Positions 14,761 to 38,518 of a stretch of 40,539 nt of DNA are shown here, one piece after another. Origin of the DNA: Ichthyophonus hoferi (taxonomy: Eukaryota; Opisthokonta; Ichthyosporea; Ichthyophonida; Ichthyophonidae). The notes beneath the pieces were generated by a model. That model was not told where the DNA came from, did no database searches, and was given only the letters and a program-made list of their open reading frames with translations. The DNA lies in the NCBI GenBank assembly GCA_002751075.1, contig NAOQ01000141.1:98544-139082 (forward strand), given 5' to 3'. Each line of letters begins with the position of its first letter. Positions within the stretch are counted from its first letter, which is position 1. The position numbers were made by a program, and so were the translations under genes.

Positions 14761-14776
14761 GCTTATATATATAAGC
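14761..14776 (+). terminator. 16-bp perfect palindrome directly after the GH2 stop codon
   Basis: GCTTATATATATAAGC is self-complementary and starts 1 bp after the TAG stop. It could fold in the 3' UTR or be a chance AT palindrome. Confidence 0.3.
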
Positions 14777-14807
14777 TCTGATTGTGGTAGGGGATTAATG
14801 CTTGATT

Positions 14808-14813
14808 AATAAA
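14808..14813 (+). promoter_or_regulatory. Poly(A) signal AATAAA for the GH2 gene
   Basis: Canonical AATAAA 49 bp after the stop codon, followed by T/G-rich sequence. It is well placed for 3'-end processing. Confidence 0.5.
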
Positions 14814-16480
14814 TTTGGTGATACTTCTGTTAATAGACCGAAGTATCACTATACACTAATATTTATGTATCTGTTTCTTAGTTCAATATATATGAATAAT
14901 AAGATATCCATTTATTCATACCATTTCCTTTTACAATTTTAGTAATTTGTGCATAATGGGCCAAAATTCAATGAGATTGAAAATAAAACTATAGTTTATA
15001 GTGCAATCCAGAGTTTATAACAATTATCATTACATGAAAATTATGACTTGCAAAGTGATTTGTAAAGCTTAAACCTATCAAAAGTTGTATAGAAAATTGA
15101 AAAAATTCACTCTTCCGTAGCAGTTGCATATGTATGTATATGTTTAATTATTCTATACTTATATCCGTGATGGCATAAAACGTAAATTTTTTATTTAAGA
15201 TTTCATACCTAATTTTGTTTTAGCTCTGGCTGGACTTTATGAAAACCGTCTGTTTGCATACGAGAAAGGTTTCCTACCTCTATAAATAAAACCACGTTGT
15301 ATGTTGTTCAGTATGTATTGCTTTCTTTTGATAATGCAGTAGTTTAGGATCGACTTGTACTATGTATCTAAATATATATGTGGATATTTTAGATATTAAT
15401 CAATAGAAATGATTTTTTTATTCTTAAAAACTGATTTTCACCTGTAGGCACTCATGGATTATTATTAGGTTTGTGTAATATATACATGTTGCTTGAAATG
15501 TACATGTTTTTTTAGATGTGTACTGGGTAGGAAATAAGGGCAGGCTATGATGGTTCATCTATACTTGGGAATATAACTATACCTGTTGCCACGCCATTCA
15601 TAAACGTAATGTTTAAGATATCATCAGTGGTTTATGTGTAGGGTGTCATGGCCAGATTTCTTGAGGTGCCAATTTTTTAATTAGACAACATTAACAGATA
15701 TCATATTGGGTAATAGTAAGTTTGGTATATGTGATAAGCTAAACATATACCATATCTGAAGAATTATTGACTTATGTTATGGACCAGCCTAACATTCTTA
15801 TATAGTAATGCAATTGATTCTCACAGTGTATGTATGGTCCAAGTCCAGATCTATATCCCACTCACTCCTCGCTGATAGTTATATTTAATATAATATTTCA
15901 AACAAACCAGGAAGATGAAGATATTAATAATCACAGAATGAGTCAAAGATCTGAAAGTACGAGTTCTTATTCCCTTAGTGTAAGAGAATAATTCCCAGTA
16001 AATATAAATAAATACCATTTCAATTTATTCATACCAATAAAAACAGGAAGCTGAGGCAAATTGAAATAATAAAGATTCAACAGAACATTGGTTAGGATTT
16101 TTATTATTATTAAATTGGTGTCCTTAATCAAGAATACATCCCATAGTGCAATACTCTCACAACCAGTATCAGTAGTTCCCTAAAGTTTTCTTGTTGCTAC
16201 TATTAATTATGCTATCCTTTTTTTCCTAACAAACCTTTACAAGCTTATAGGGTTACTTACACTATAAACATATCCATTAATAAACCCAATCTAATCTATA
16301 ATTTCATAACTCAAAGTGGTTCCTAATATCTAGTAATGTTTTTTCATAGTTTCCCATCCTCCTCCAAATAATGTCCGTTATTATAGTAATGTGAAATGTG
16401 AGCCAAAATTAACAATTTTATTATTATTTGAATCCTCGAAGTTGTCTTAATTTCTCTCCACAACATAACACAAAAAATAA
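14814..16480. other. AT-rich spacer
   Basis: I see no gene, RNA or clear repeat here. Short open frames lack coding composition and splice context. Confidence 0.55.
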
Positions 16481-16499
16481 AAAGAATGGCGTCAGAAAA

Positions 16500-16680
16500 G
16501 CATAAATCAGCATGTTTGGCCACAGACCACAGTCTAGGCCGCACCAAGGTGCAGCCCTGTCTGTGCGCGTCCAAAACTCAACAGTATCCGCTATGTTTCA
16601 TCATACCGCCTAATAGTTCAGTGCGTCACTGGCCCTTGGGCCTCTGCAGTCAATTAATATCATTCTGCCTAGGCAGTCAA
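16500..16680 (+). ncRNA. GC-rich hairpin-forming island, possible structured RNA
   Basis: This roughly 180-bp stretch is much richer in GC than its surroundings and is packed with complementary segments. The first hairpin pairs CACAGAC (16521-16527) with GTCTGTG (16559-16565). Inside it GGC (16537-16539) pairs with GCC (16554-16556), and GCAC pairs with GTGC around a CAAG loop. A second stem at 16628-16650 pairs GGCC with GGCC and ACTG with CAGT. CTGCCTAGGCAG at 16665-16676 is a perfect palindrome. It does not match U1, U2, U4, U5, U6, SRP or RNase P landmarks that I know. An 80-residue open frame also crosses it (16486-16728) but resembles no family. The strand is unproven. Confidence 0.3.
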
Positions 16681-16744
16681 ATAAGAACAAGTGTTATAGT
16701 TTTTTTTTGTTTTGTATATAGACAGTAAAGGAAGAAAAAGGGGT

Positions 16745-16795
16745 AAGGAAAGGAGAGAAAAGAGAAGAAAAAGAGGAAGGAAAAAGAAGAAAAAA
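16745..16795 (+). repeat. 51-nt uninterrupted polypurine tract
   Basis: Only A and G occur across 51 bases (AGGAAAGGAGAGAAAAGAGA and on), within a longer purine-rich run. It lies about 1.1 kb upstream of RPL27A as assembled, or about 0.4 kb if the gap below is false. Confidence 0.85.
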
Positions 16796-16841
16796 TTGAA
16801 AAATAAAAAAGAACAGAAGCAAATGAGCATTGTCTGTGAAC

Positions 16842-16929
16842 GGGTATGTGTATGCATGCATTCGCGCGCATAATATAATACAATATTACTATTGGTTTAA
16901 ATGTAAATAGGGATAATTAAACGAATGAA
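16842..16929. repeat. Left copy of the 88-bp sequence flanking the assembly gap
   Basis: It is identical to 17524-17611 base for base and abuts the N run. The simplest reading is an unmerged overlap between two contigs. Confidence 0.9.
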
Positions 16930-17523
16930 NNNNNNNNNNNNNNNNNNNNNNNNNNNNNNNNNNNNNNNNNNNNNNNNNNNNNNNNNNNNNNNNNNNNNNN
17001 NNNNNNNNNNNNNNNNNNNNNNNNNNNNNNNNNNNNNNNNNNNNNNNNNNNNNNNNNNNNNNNNNNNNNNNNNNNNNNNNNNNNNNNNNNNNNNNNNNNN
17101 NNNNNNNNNNNNNNNNNNNNNNNNNNNNNNNNNNNNNNNNNNNNNNNNNNNNNNNNNNNNNNNNNNNNNNNNNNNNNNNNNNNNNNNNNNNNNNNNNNNN
17201 NNNNNNNNNNNNNNNNNNNNNNNNNNNNNNNNNNNNNNNNNNNNNNNNNNNNNNNNNNNNNNNNNNNNNNNNNNNNNNNNNNNNNNNNNNNNNNNNNNNN
17301 NNNNNNNNNNNNNNNNNNNNNNNNNNNNNNNNNNNNNNNNNNNNNNNNNNNNNNNNNNNNNNNNNNNNNNNNNNNNNNNNNNNNNNNNNNNNNNNNNNNN
17401 NNNNNNNNNNNNNNNNNNNNNNNNNNNNNNNNNNNNNNNNNNNNNNNNNNNNNNNNNNNNNNNNNNNNNNNNNNNNNNNNNNNNNNNNNNNNNNNNNNNN
17501 NNNNNNNNNNNNNNNNNNNNNNN
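16930..17523. other. Assembly gap (594 N)
   Basis: Unknown bases. The identical flanks suggest that the true gap length is zero or negative. Open frames reported across it are meaningless. Confidence 0.98.
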
Positions 17524-17611
17524 GGGTATGTGTATGCATGCATTCGCGCGCATAATATAATACAATATTACTATTGGTTTAAATGTAAATAGGGATAATT
17601 AAACGAATGAA
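17524..17611. repeat. Right copy of the 88-bp sequence flanking the assembly gap
   Basis: Identical to 16842-16929, in the same orientation, starting at the first base after the N run. Confidence 0.9.
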
Positions 17612-17630
17612 GATACGCAATTAACAAAAC

Positions 17631-17638
17631 TGACGTAA
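17631..17638 (+). promoter_or_regulatory. CRE-like TGACGTAA upstream of RPL27A
   Basis: A near-CRE site 253 bp upstream of the ATG. It is a motif match only, but two other genes in this window also have CRE-type sites upstream. Confidence 0.2.
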
Positions 17639-17890
17639 GATTGATATTAATTTAAATGAGAAGTAAATTTGTGCCGCGAAAGCACGAACGTACTCCAATA
17701 AATGACGCGCATAATTTAATCTAACAAAATAAAATAGTATAATTGGTAAAAATATAAATAAAGTTATATTAGCAAATAATAAGATGTAGTTATAATTAGG
17801 AAGGTAAGAGCGAGATTGATGTGGGTTTATGATGGGAGTCAAATGGGATGAACGTCGACGTGGTAGATTCTCTCTCCACAGACAGCCAAG

Positions 17891-19196
17891 ATGGTACGGA
17901 ATAATTATATTATTATTATTATTTTTATTCCTTTTCCATGTCTTTGGGGAGCCCCGTAGCGTTATTAAATTTATTTTTTCTTTGCAGGATTTTTTGAGCT
18001 ATGATGTTTAAGATTTTTTAGTGTAAAGTTCAGTTGATGGATGGATGGATGGAATGTTTTGGATTCGATTTATTCAGTAATACTATAATATTCAGAATTA
18101 CACTCATCGTTATGAGTTATTCCCTTGATGAGTATCTATTATTCCGTGGAATATCCGATAATATCCTGTCTATCGTGGTCCATCTGAGCTATTTCTAGTT
18201 AAAATTGCAATCTAAATTTTATTACAGCACAACACATCCAGAAAAAAGCCATCTTTGGAAAACATGGGGCCTATCTCTGGATGCTATAATCGTGTACATT
18301 AAAGGACTCGATTGCTTTGATTAGTTTTCGTTGTTTTTATTACAGTTCTCGACAGTATTTTTTTAGTCTGCAATCAGTTGAAAATAATAAGCATTTAGTA
18401 ACATTAGGTTCATTTATTATCTTTCCATTTTGATTTAGTACAAGTTACTATTCTACATGTCTTTTCAAAATACTTACCCTTAATCTCTTTCCTTTAGACC
18501 ACGAGTTTGAAGCACAACCGCAAGAAACGCGGACACGTGTCTGCCGGTCACGGTCGCGTAGGCAAGCACAGAAAGCATCCAGGAGGACGCGGTAACGCTG
18601 GTGGTCTCACTCACCACCGTATTAACATGGACAAGTACCATCCTGGTTACTTCGGAAAGGTCGGTATGCGCCACTACCATCTTACTCGCCAGGCTGGTTT
18701 TGCCCCCGTTGTCAATCTTGACAAGCTCTGGACCCTTGTTAGCGAGCAGACCCGCGAGAACTACAAGAAGAACACCGATAAGGTGCCTGTGATTGACTGC
18801 GTTCGCGCCGGTTACTACAAGGTGTGTACATGTTTTGTTAAGACTGGTTGTTGCTTGGTTATTAGTTATCTTATTGATTTTATGGGATAGTGCATGCTTG
18901 ATTAAGTTATTATTTTATTAATCTTTTACATTAGATAGGTTGTGGGGTATACAATGTGGTTATTGTTAATTAAAATTAGTGTTTTGTTTCCCGGTGTTCG
19001 CTTTTAGTAACTTTAAACTTTCGAATGCCCTGCACGTTAATAAAATGACTCCCATTTCTAACTATTCATTTCTGTTCAGGTTCTCGGTAAGGGACTCCTC
19101 CCTAAGCAGCCTGTCATTGTCAAGGCTAAGTTCTTCTCTCGCACTGCCGAGGAGAAGATCAAAGCTGTCGGTGGTGTTTGCGTTCTTACTGCCTAA
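17891..19196 (+). CDS. RPL27A: 60S ribosomal protein L27a (uL15)
   Basis: Exons are 17891-17893, 18498-18821 and 19080-19196, giving 147 residues against 148 in human. uL15 is a core protein of the large ribosomal subunit. The protein shows the whole family pattern: [70 protein letters not shown] and [15 protein letters not shown]. The first coding exon is just ATG before GTACGG. Adding that single Met to the [10 protein letters not shown] start of exon 2 gives exactly the usual spacing to RGHVS, which decides the start. Codon choice is richer in C and G at third positions than in the other genes here, as expected for high expression. A pyrimidine-rich CTCTCTCCAC precedes the start. Its 3' end faces the ISWI gene. 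Confidence 0.97.
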
Positions 19197-20358
19197 ACGC
19201 ATTAAAGATTGTTTAAAACACCAGTTTATATATGAATATAATATTGCGAAGTAAATTGATATCGACCTTATTGTTGTTTGTTGTCAAATATGGAAATTTT
19301 GCAAGTTAATATGTAATGCAATAATAACTAGCACCAAAAAAAAGAATATAGAAACAAGGCGGACAGATAAAGTGAAATGTAATTTATCTTACTCTAAGGG
19401 CAGTAATTAAGTATAAGTTTAATAATGTTAATAGTTTTATGGACTGTATGTTATTTATTAACTGAAAGTAATAGCTATTTATTTTATGATTTGTGTGGAA
19501 AGCGGTTGTGCCAATTGTTTCCAAGTTTTTTAGAGTTGTTCAATAGGGTTGCTTTACTTGAAGAATGTTGAAAGTATTGAGATTTTTTTAAATTAATAGA
19601 TAGTATGATATGTTTCACTATTAGTTTATTATTATTATTGTTCATCGTAGTTATTTTTTTTAATAATAATAGATCATGGCTGGGAATTATTTCAAGTTTT
19701 AAATTAAAAGTTATATTTAATAGCTCAATTTGGCTGGCGTAGTAGTACTTTATTGCTTTTAAATGAGTTTGTATTGGTTGACAAGTAAATAAGTGTTAAA
19801 TTTTGATTTGCTGTGAATATTAGTGGGATTGATTTTTAGATTCATTCGTTAGTCTTGGCAAGAATTATTGCTAATCATTTTTAAAATTTTAGGATATTTT
19901 TAATGCAACATTTTTGGGGTGTCATTGGTTTATGATTGCTTTTAAATGGGGGGTTTCTGAAGTCATTGTAAGGAATTGCAACTATAAATGAAACCCTTTA
20001 TTCAATATATTTATTTACATACATAGTTATTTCAGTAGAGTTCTACGTGTAGTAAACTAGCATACATGCATCTTATTACTAAGAAGCTGTTTGTTATATT
20101 TTATTATAAATTACCATTGGGTATGTGCCAGTTAGAATAACTAGTGTAATTATGTATGTATGTAGTGGGTATTTATTTATAGCTAAATCTTAAAGGGTAA
20201 ATAATGCCGTAATAAGCGATCAGCACTTAAGAGTTTTAAAGTGCCAATCAGGTAACATTATATTAAATTAATCTACAATTTAAAACACTGGACACTAATG
20301 TAGTTTGTATGGGGTAGCTAGGTAGACGGGTGTAGACGTAATCAACAGCCTACCCAGA
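19197..20358. other. Convergent intergenic spacer between RPL27A and ISWI
   Basis: Both genes end into this 1.2 kb AT-rich region, so it should hold two poly(A) sites. ATTAAA begins 5 bp after the RPL27A stop codon but is very close to it. No further gene is visible. Confidence 0.55.
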
Positions 20359-33582
<13,224 letters not shown>

Positions 33583-34700
33583 AACAAAAGTATAGAAACC
33601 AGAATAGAATAGAATAGAATAGAATAGAATAGAACAGAAAAGGGTGAGGGTTATAAATACATATATAATCCAAGTGAAAACTACGAAATAATGGTGTATG
33701 TTTTGAACAAACTTCAGGCCCAATAGAAAGCAAATTTATATATATGAACTTCATGTGTAAAACGTCCAACTCCCGATTTAATTACGAGTGTGTATGTTAT
33801 TCAAAATCATCCTATTTCCAAATAAGCGCCAACGACGTCAATGACGTTAAATAAATATTTCTAATTATACCGGATGATATCATACTATTTCATATTGTAT
33901 CCTGTTATGACATGTTGTATTTAATATTATCGCAGGTAATATCAAGAGACACTAGGATATTTCATTTTCTTTATTATCCGCCTATAAAAATTATTTAAGC
34001 AGAGATCAATTGCTTTTTATTGGTTGTTCCAACAATCGGAAAATCTAATCATCCAATCACTAATGCCTTGGATTTTAAGATTATGAAGTGCATTAATATG
34101 TAATTGGCTTCCATGAGGAGAATTCGCTTTTTAAAAACCTTTCTGCCACTTATTATTATCCTGTGATAGGTTGTTACTTATTCTTACTAATTATTTTTTA
34201 ATGTTTTTTTTTTTTATCAAATCTTTATAAGTCAAATTATATGTTAATAGCACCACACGCTTTTTAAAAGGAATGTGATCATTGGTTAAGTTTTGAATAG
34301 CATTCAAAATCAACCAATAGACAATAGAATTAGGGTTGCTATAATTGATCACTAGGCTTTGTTAAAAATATAATCTAATATCAAGCGATTAACCATGCAC
34401 TATTAAACTACCACCAGTAATATTATCGTGATAAACTCAACGTATTGAATTTATTATTGAAGGATGGGGGAATTTCCCAAAAACAGAATAGAAGGATATT
34501 TATTACCCATCTCACTTTGATCGTACTATATCTATGTAACAACCGTACTGTATATAGTATTATAATATTACCGTTTTTATTCCACTAAACACTTGCATAT
34601 TGTTTGGATTGAATTGGTCTAAATTCCAACTTTTATATCACGTATATTCTGCATCAATAATACGTAAATATTATTTTTTATTCTTCATACGATCCAATGA
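33583..34700 (-). promoter_or_regulatory. ISWI upstream region with CCAAT cluster and CRE-like pair
   Basis: About seven CCAAT/ATTGG pentamers occur between 34015 and 34700. A double CRE-like site (GACGTCA then TGACGTTA) lies at about 33833-33848, 250 bp upstream of the start. CCAAT boxes are known NF-Y sites. That these are used here is inference. Confidence 0.35.
33601..33635 (-). repeat. (GAATA)n pentamer just upstream of the ISWI start
   Basis: Six to seven units, reading (TTCTA)n on the transcript, 19 bp ahead of the chosen ATG. An open frame runs through it without a stop, so the true start could be upstream, but the repeat-coded residues and the absence of similarity make 33582 the better choice. 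Confidence 0.85.
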
Positions 34701-35227
34701 AAATTAAGGTGTATATCAAAATAATCACTATTTAAATAGTAAACTTTGGCATGTTAAAGTATTCATTTGCATACATGCAGTACAGATATACTAATATATA
34801 TATATTTATTATTAAACAAGTTAGCAGGACTTGTCTTAGGCAGGATGCCTAAGCAATGTGCTACCTGAACTCAAAACATATGATGTGAAATGGCTTATTA
34901 TCTAGTTTCAGATTCTCTACCTTTGGCTGGTTCAATTTCTATCGTTCTTAACAACTGTAGATCGCATTAACTATTTTTTCAGGCTACATATGAAATAATA
35001 ATGGCAAATGATATTAAATGCTTATAGTTATATAAAGAAATACCTAAATTAATTACATGTTCTTTTTTTAACACTATTTATTACTCGAGTGAACTTTTTC
35101 TAACAAGAAACTATTTTTTTTTCAAGTGCCTTTTATAATATATGTCAATCACCGACATTTATATCATCCAATGTGTTATCCCAAGAATTCATTGTTGGAA
35201 CCTGTGTAATATATTACAATTATTCAT

Positions 35228-35543
35228 TATTTCTTTATTTATATTAGAATTTAACATGTATTCTATTCATTTTTCATATGCTGTTAATCAAATTTCCAAT
35301 ATTATCTATCAAACCTGTGTAGTATGATCCAAATTGAGATTAATTCCTGAATACCATGTTATATCAGGCATACAACTTAATACAAATTCAGTCTTACCGC
35401 ATCATGGGTTTAGAATGGCATAAATTAACGACTCTGTGGTTGAGACGAGGCTTCTAATTTGGTTTACACTGTAGTTTGCTACTTGATATGTGTCATTATA
35501 AGGTTAACGACTTAAAACAAAAACTGTGTACGTTTACCCTATT
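35228..35543 (+). repeat. Dispersed repeat, copy C
   Basis: It aligns along its whole length with copy A at 8019-8333, in the same orientation and 27 kb away. Shared blocks include TTTATTTAT.TTAGAAT, GCTGTTAATCAAAT, ATTATCTATCAAACCT, TTAATTCCT, AAATTCAGTCTTACCGCATC and TTTACCCTAT. Confidence 0.7.
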
Positions 35544-35828
35544 TTTTTTAACCTTTTTATCCCATTAATAATTTGCTTAATATTAATAGGCATTGTATTA
35601 ACATATACGAAGAGTTGGAACTTCCCTGCTCAATGTGAACTATGTCTTTTTATCGCTAACCTATACAGGCATATATGTACATATATGCGTAACAATAGAA
35701 AAATGTCTATACACGGGTCTCTTACAGTTTTGTAGATATTCTTTATGATCATGTATGTGTACAAATGGTGAGAATCCATGTATCCGTAAGGAGAAATAGA
35801 GATATATCTTCATTTTAATACTGTATTA

Positions 35829-35854
35829 CTATATATATATATATATATATATAT
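35829..35854. repeat. (TA)n dinucleotide repeat
   Basis: About 13 TA units in intergenic DNA. Confidence 0.9.
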
Positions 35855-36426
35855 TAGTTTACACAAATACAATTAGTTATTGGCAGCATTTTTCTCGCCT
35901 TCTCTCTCCCATTGAAGTTGCTTTTTAGCGTCCAAAATCCTTCGAAATAATGCTTTCATATGTATTAATTTTTTGTAAGTTAACGCAAGATAACTTAAAT
36001 ATATCGCTCCGACTGGTAGTTTTCTGCCTAATCACTAAATTGACACCTAATTACTAATTGATTACTGTGTTTTCCCCGTTATGAAGTCTAAATTATGGAG
36101 CCTATAAGACTAAATCAAAGTACCAAGCATATTGTTAAAACATAAAACAGAAACATTCTGGTCATAATTATATTTTATTCAGATCAAACGGGTGGAATCC
36201 TCACAAAAATGACTTCACAACCCCAAGTGATCAAAGGGCATGTTTGCTAACTAATATAATTATTGTTTTATTTTTAAAGTGGCATTTACCCATCTCACTA
36301 GTTTATTCAATCTAGTTCACTATTGCCTTTGCCTTGTCTTAGTTATAAGAATATGGTGGGTATGTATTACAATCAGAGTTTCTGATTAGACAATCTGATT
36401 GAATACTCCTCAATGTTCCTACGATT

Positions 36427-36473
36427 CTTGAGTGCCAAGAGCGACTGGAATAGTTGCATGTCCGGCACTCAAG
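36427..36473. repeat. Perfect 10-bp inverted repeat with a 27-bp loop
   Basis: CTTGAGTGCC and GGCACTCAAG are exact reverse complements, in a locally GC-richer stretch. It could be an RNA hairpin, a protein site or a remnant of a small element. Confidence 0.5.
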
Positions 36474-37259
36474 TAATGCATAGATTACACCACACAAACA
36501 TACATATTATTATTATTATTATGTACAAAATTCTATATTCAATAAGCTAACATATAGGGACGTGATCCTAGTAACTGGATTAGGCCCCTAGTTAAAAATG
36601 TGGAACACATAGCACAACGATAATGAAAGATATTAATGATGCACCGAATATTTTGATTAAGCACTTAGCTAGTGAAAGCCTCAAAGTACAAAGGAATTCT
36701 AGCTGTGCTAGTATTCAGGAGGGGCTAAGTCACGGCATACGACTTTTACATAGTGAGCAATAATCATTAGTCTTTGTTTAATGAAAACCTTGCACAATAA
36801 ACCATATTTAGCGATTCCTCTAGCGAGTAAACAGAAAAAAACCTAGAGAATATATAGAAGTACAGCGCACATTTCTTCAAAAAAAAATTGTGATTATGTT
36901 TGATTCCACTTAGACGAACCGACATTTCACATGTCAGACATACAAGCAGAAGTAAAAGATGTTGATAGATGAGAAGAAGATAAAGTAGAGATAGAAGTAG
37001 ATTATGAAAGTCTTCAAATTTTCTTATACTTTTAGTAGTATGTGGAATTAGCTAGTTTATAAACAAAGAAAAGCACTAAGATGTAGTTACATAGTAACAC
37101 CTAAAAGCTATCTCTTGTGTATAATGTCATTGAATCAATGGTCCGGTTAATAACTTTGTGGAATAGGAAAACAGAATAACTTAATAATGAAAAACTTATC
37201 TGAGCCTGGAAAATAAATTTCATTCCTGTTTTTGGTTGGGTGCCTGAGATGAGAATATA

Positions 37260-37560
37260 TTATATATCTATATATTTAGATAACCCAATACTGGAGTCAT
37301 TGACAATTTTGGATCACAAGCAGAGTAAGTCATAGTTGATAGTAGACTTTTTCTATTTCTTAGAAATCCTGCAATGCCTTCATGCCCAATTACATAACGC
37401 TTTTTTGGGACGAATTCCAACTTAATATAATTCACATTAATCCGAGGTATATACTTGATGTTTATCTTCATCCTCATCAAAAGAGCTAATAGCTGAGTTA
37501 ACGGCACGTTTAGTAGTATCGGGCTGAATTAAACTACGTGACCTGGCCCGAAAATGCCAA
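37260..37560 (-). other. Coding-like fragment of unknown origin
   Basis: On the minus strand, 37459-37560 reads open with a coding-like composition (includes TKRAVNSAISSFDEDEDKH). The adjacent 37268-37420 also reads open with protein-like content (FVPKKRYVIGHEGIAGF). I recognise no family. It may be an exon of an unmapped gene or an old insertion remnant, and I do not assign a function. Confidence 0.25.
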
Positions 37561-37999
37561 AAAACTGTTAGCAGAAAAAGCAACTTTTTGATTTAAATTA
37601 CCGCGTTCTATTTTTAGAGCCAATAGCTATTTAGAAAAACAAAGACAGATTCTTTCGGACTGATAACACAAATGAGCCGTATTTTGAGCTTGGCTCTAAA
37701 GTCTATAACATTAAAAATCAAAGACATTTTATAGTTAAATAATAATAAAACATAAAAATATAGACATTTATATAAAATTAATTATATATATATGCTTTAC
37801 CTAGTTTTATAGAGTATATGGCTGCATATGGGATACTTGGCATACTTCAGAATAGATGACTTCGTTTCGGAACCACACATATAATTGGCGATCATAAAAA
37901 AAATCCTTTTTTGTCATTGGGGATTCAGTCTTGAGGTTTTAATGATCGTTTCTGCTTCGGTTGGCAATAGATTTAGTAACGCATCTTTAAGCCGCCTGG

Positions 38000-38329
38000 T
38001 TGGTTATTTTTCAGTCAATGTCTACGCATGCAAACAATAATTATGAGAAGGCAGCCAGGAGAAATATTACCAATATATTTTTTTGTTTTATCTACTTATT
38101 TGGAGTAAAAATGTGGTCATTTTGGGCTTCGTCCGCGGAAGCCAACTTAATTCCATATTTGATACAAGAACTGTTACAAGACACAATGGAGCATTGGTAT
38201 ATCTTATCCATAAATATACTCATTGCTTATACATACCTTTCTATGGAAGTTAAGTTAGTCTATAATGCTACTAATTGCTTTAACGAAAACTGGACTACAT
38301 CAACGCATCATAAATATTTTGCTGACTGA
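38000..38329 (+). CDS. Uncertain plus-strand open frame with one hydrophobic segment
   Basis: This open frame is 109 codons long. TTTTTCAG at 38007-38014 could be an acceptor in front of an internal ATG at 38018 (MSTHANNNYEKAARRN), then a hydrophobic stretch (ITNIFFCFIYLFGV) and a mixed region (SSAEANLIPYLIQELLQDT). This would suit a short cytosolic tail, one membrane segment and a lumenal part. A donor GTATAT at 38212 is possible. Codons and homology give no firm support, and joining it directly to the next candidate exon does not keep an open frame. Confidence 0.25.
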   Translation: MVIFQSMSTHANNNYEKAARRNITNIFFCFIYLFGVKMWSFWASSAEANLIPYLIQELLQDTMEHWYILSINILIAYTYLSMEVKLVYNATNCFNENWTTSTHHKYFAD

Positions 38330-38464
38330 AGATTTAAGCCTATGCAATGAGACATTTTATTATAGGTTTATGAAATGTTCATGCATAGTTAGTTGGTCAG
38401 TATTTGCCAAAGTACTTTGAGATTGGTTACCGGAGCAATAGGATTGGATGTATTATTATTTCAG

Positions 38465-38518
38465 AACTTACAGAAAGCCTTTACCCTAACTCCAAGAGAT
38501 GGAGATATATTATTGGAT
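38465..38518 (+). CDS. Candidate internal exon (18 codons)
   Basis: It is flanked by TATTATTTCAG and by the good donor GTGAGT, and reads NLQKAFTLTPRDGDILLD in phase 0 at both ends. Short, unidentified, and supported only by splice sites and a plausible peptide. Confidence 0.3.

Larger units (their letters stand above)
34701..37250. other. AT-rich intergenic region
   Basis: No supportable gene. It holds dispersed-repeat copy C, a (TA)n run and one perfect inverted repeat. Short open frames have no coding character. Confidence 0.55.

Noticed and set aside
16889-17565. Open frames of more than 200 codons
   Set aside because: They consist almost wholly of N bases in the assembly gap.
17829-18011. 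60-codon open frame starting MMGVKWDERRRG
   Set aside because: It overlaps the RPL27A leader and first intron, and the ATG at 17891 with its GTACGG donor explains the region.
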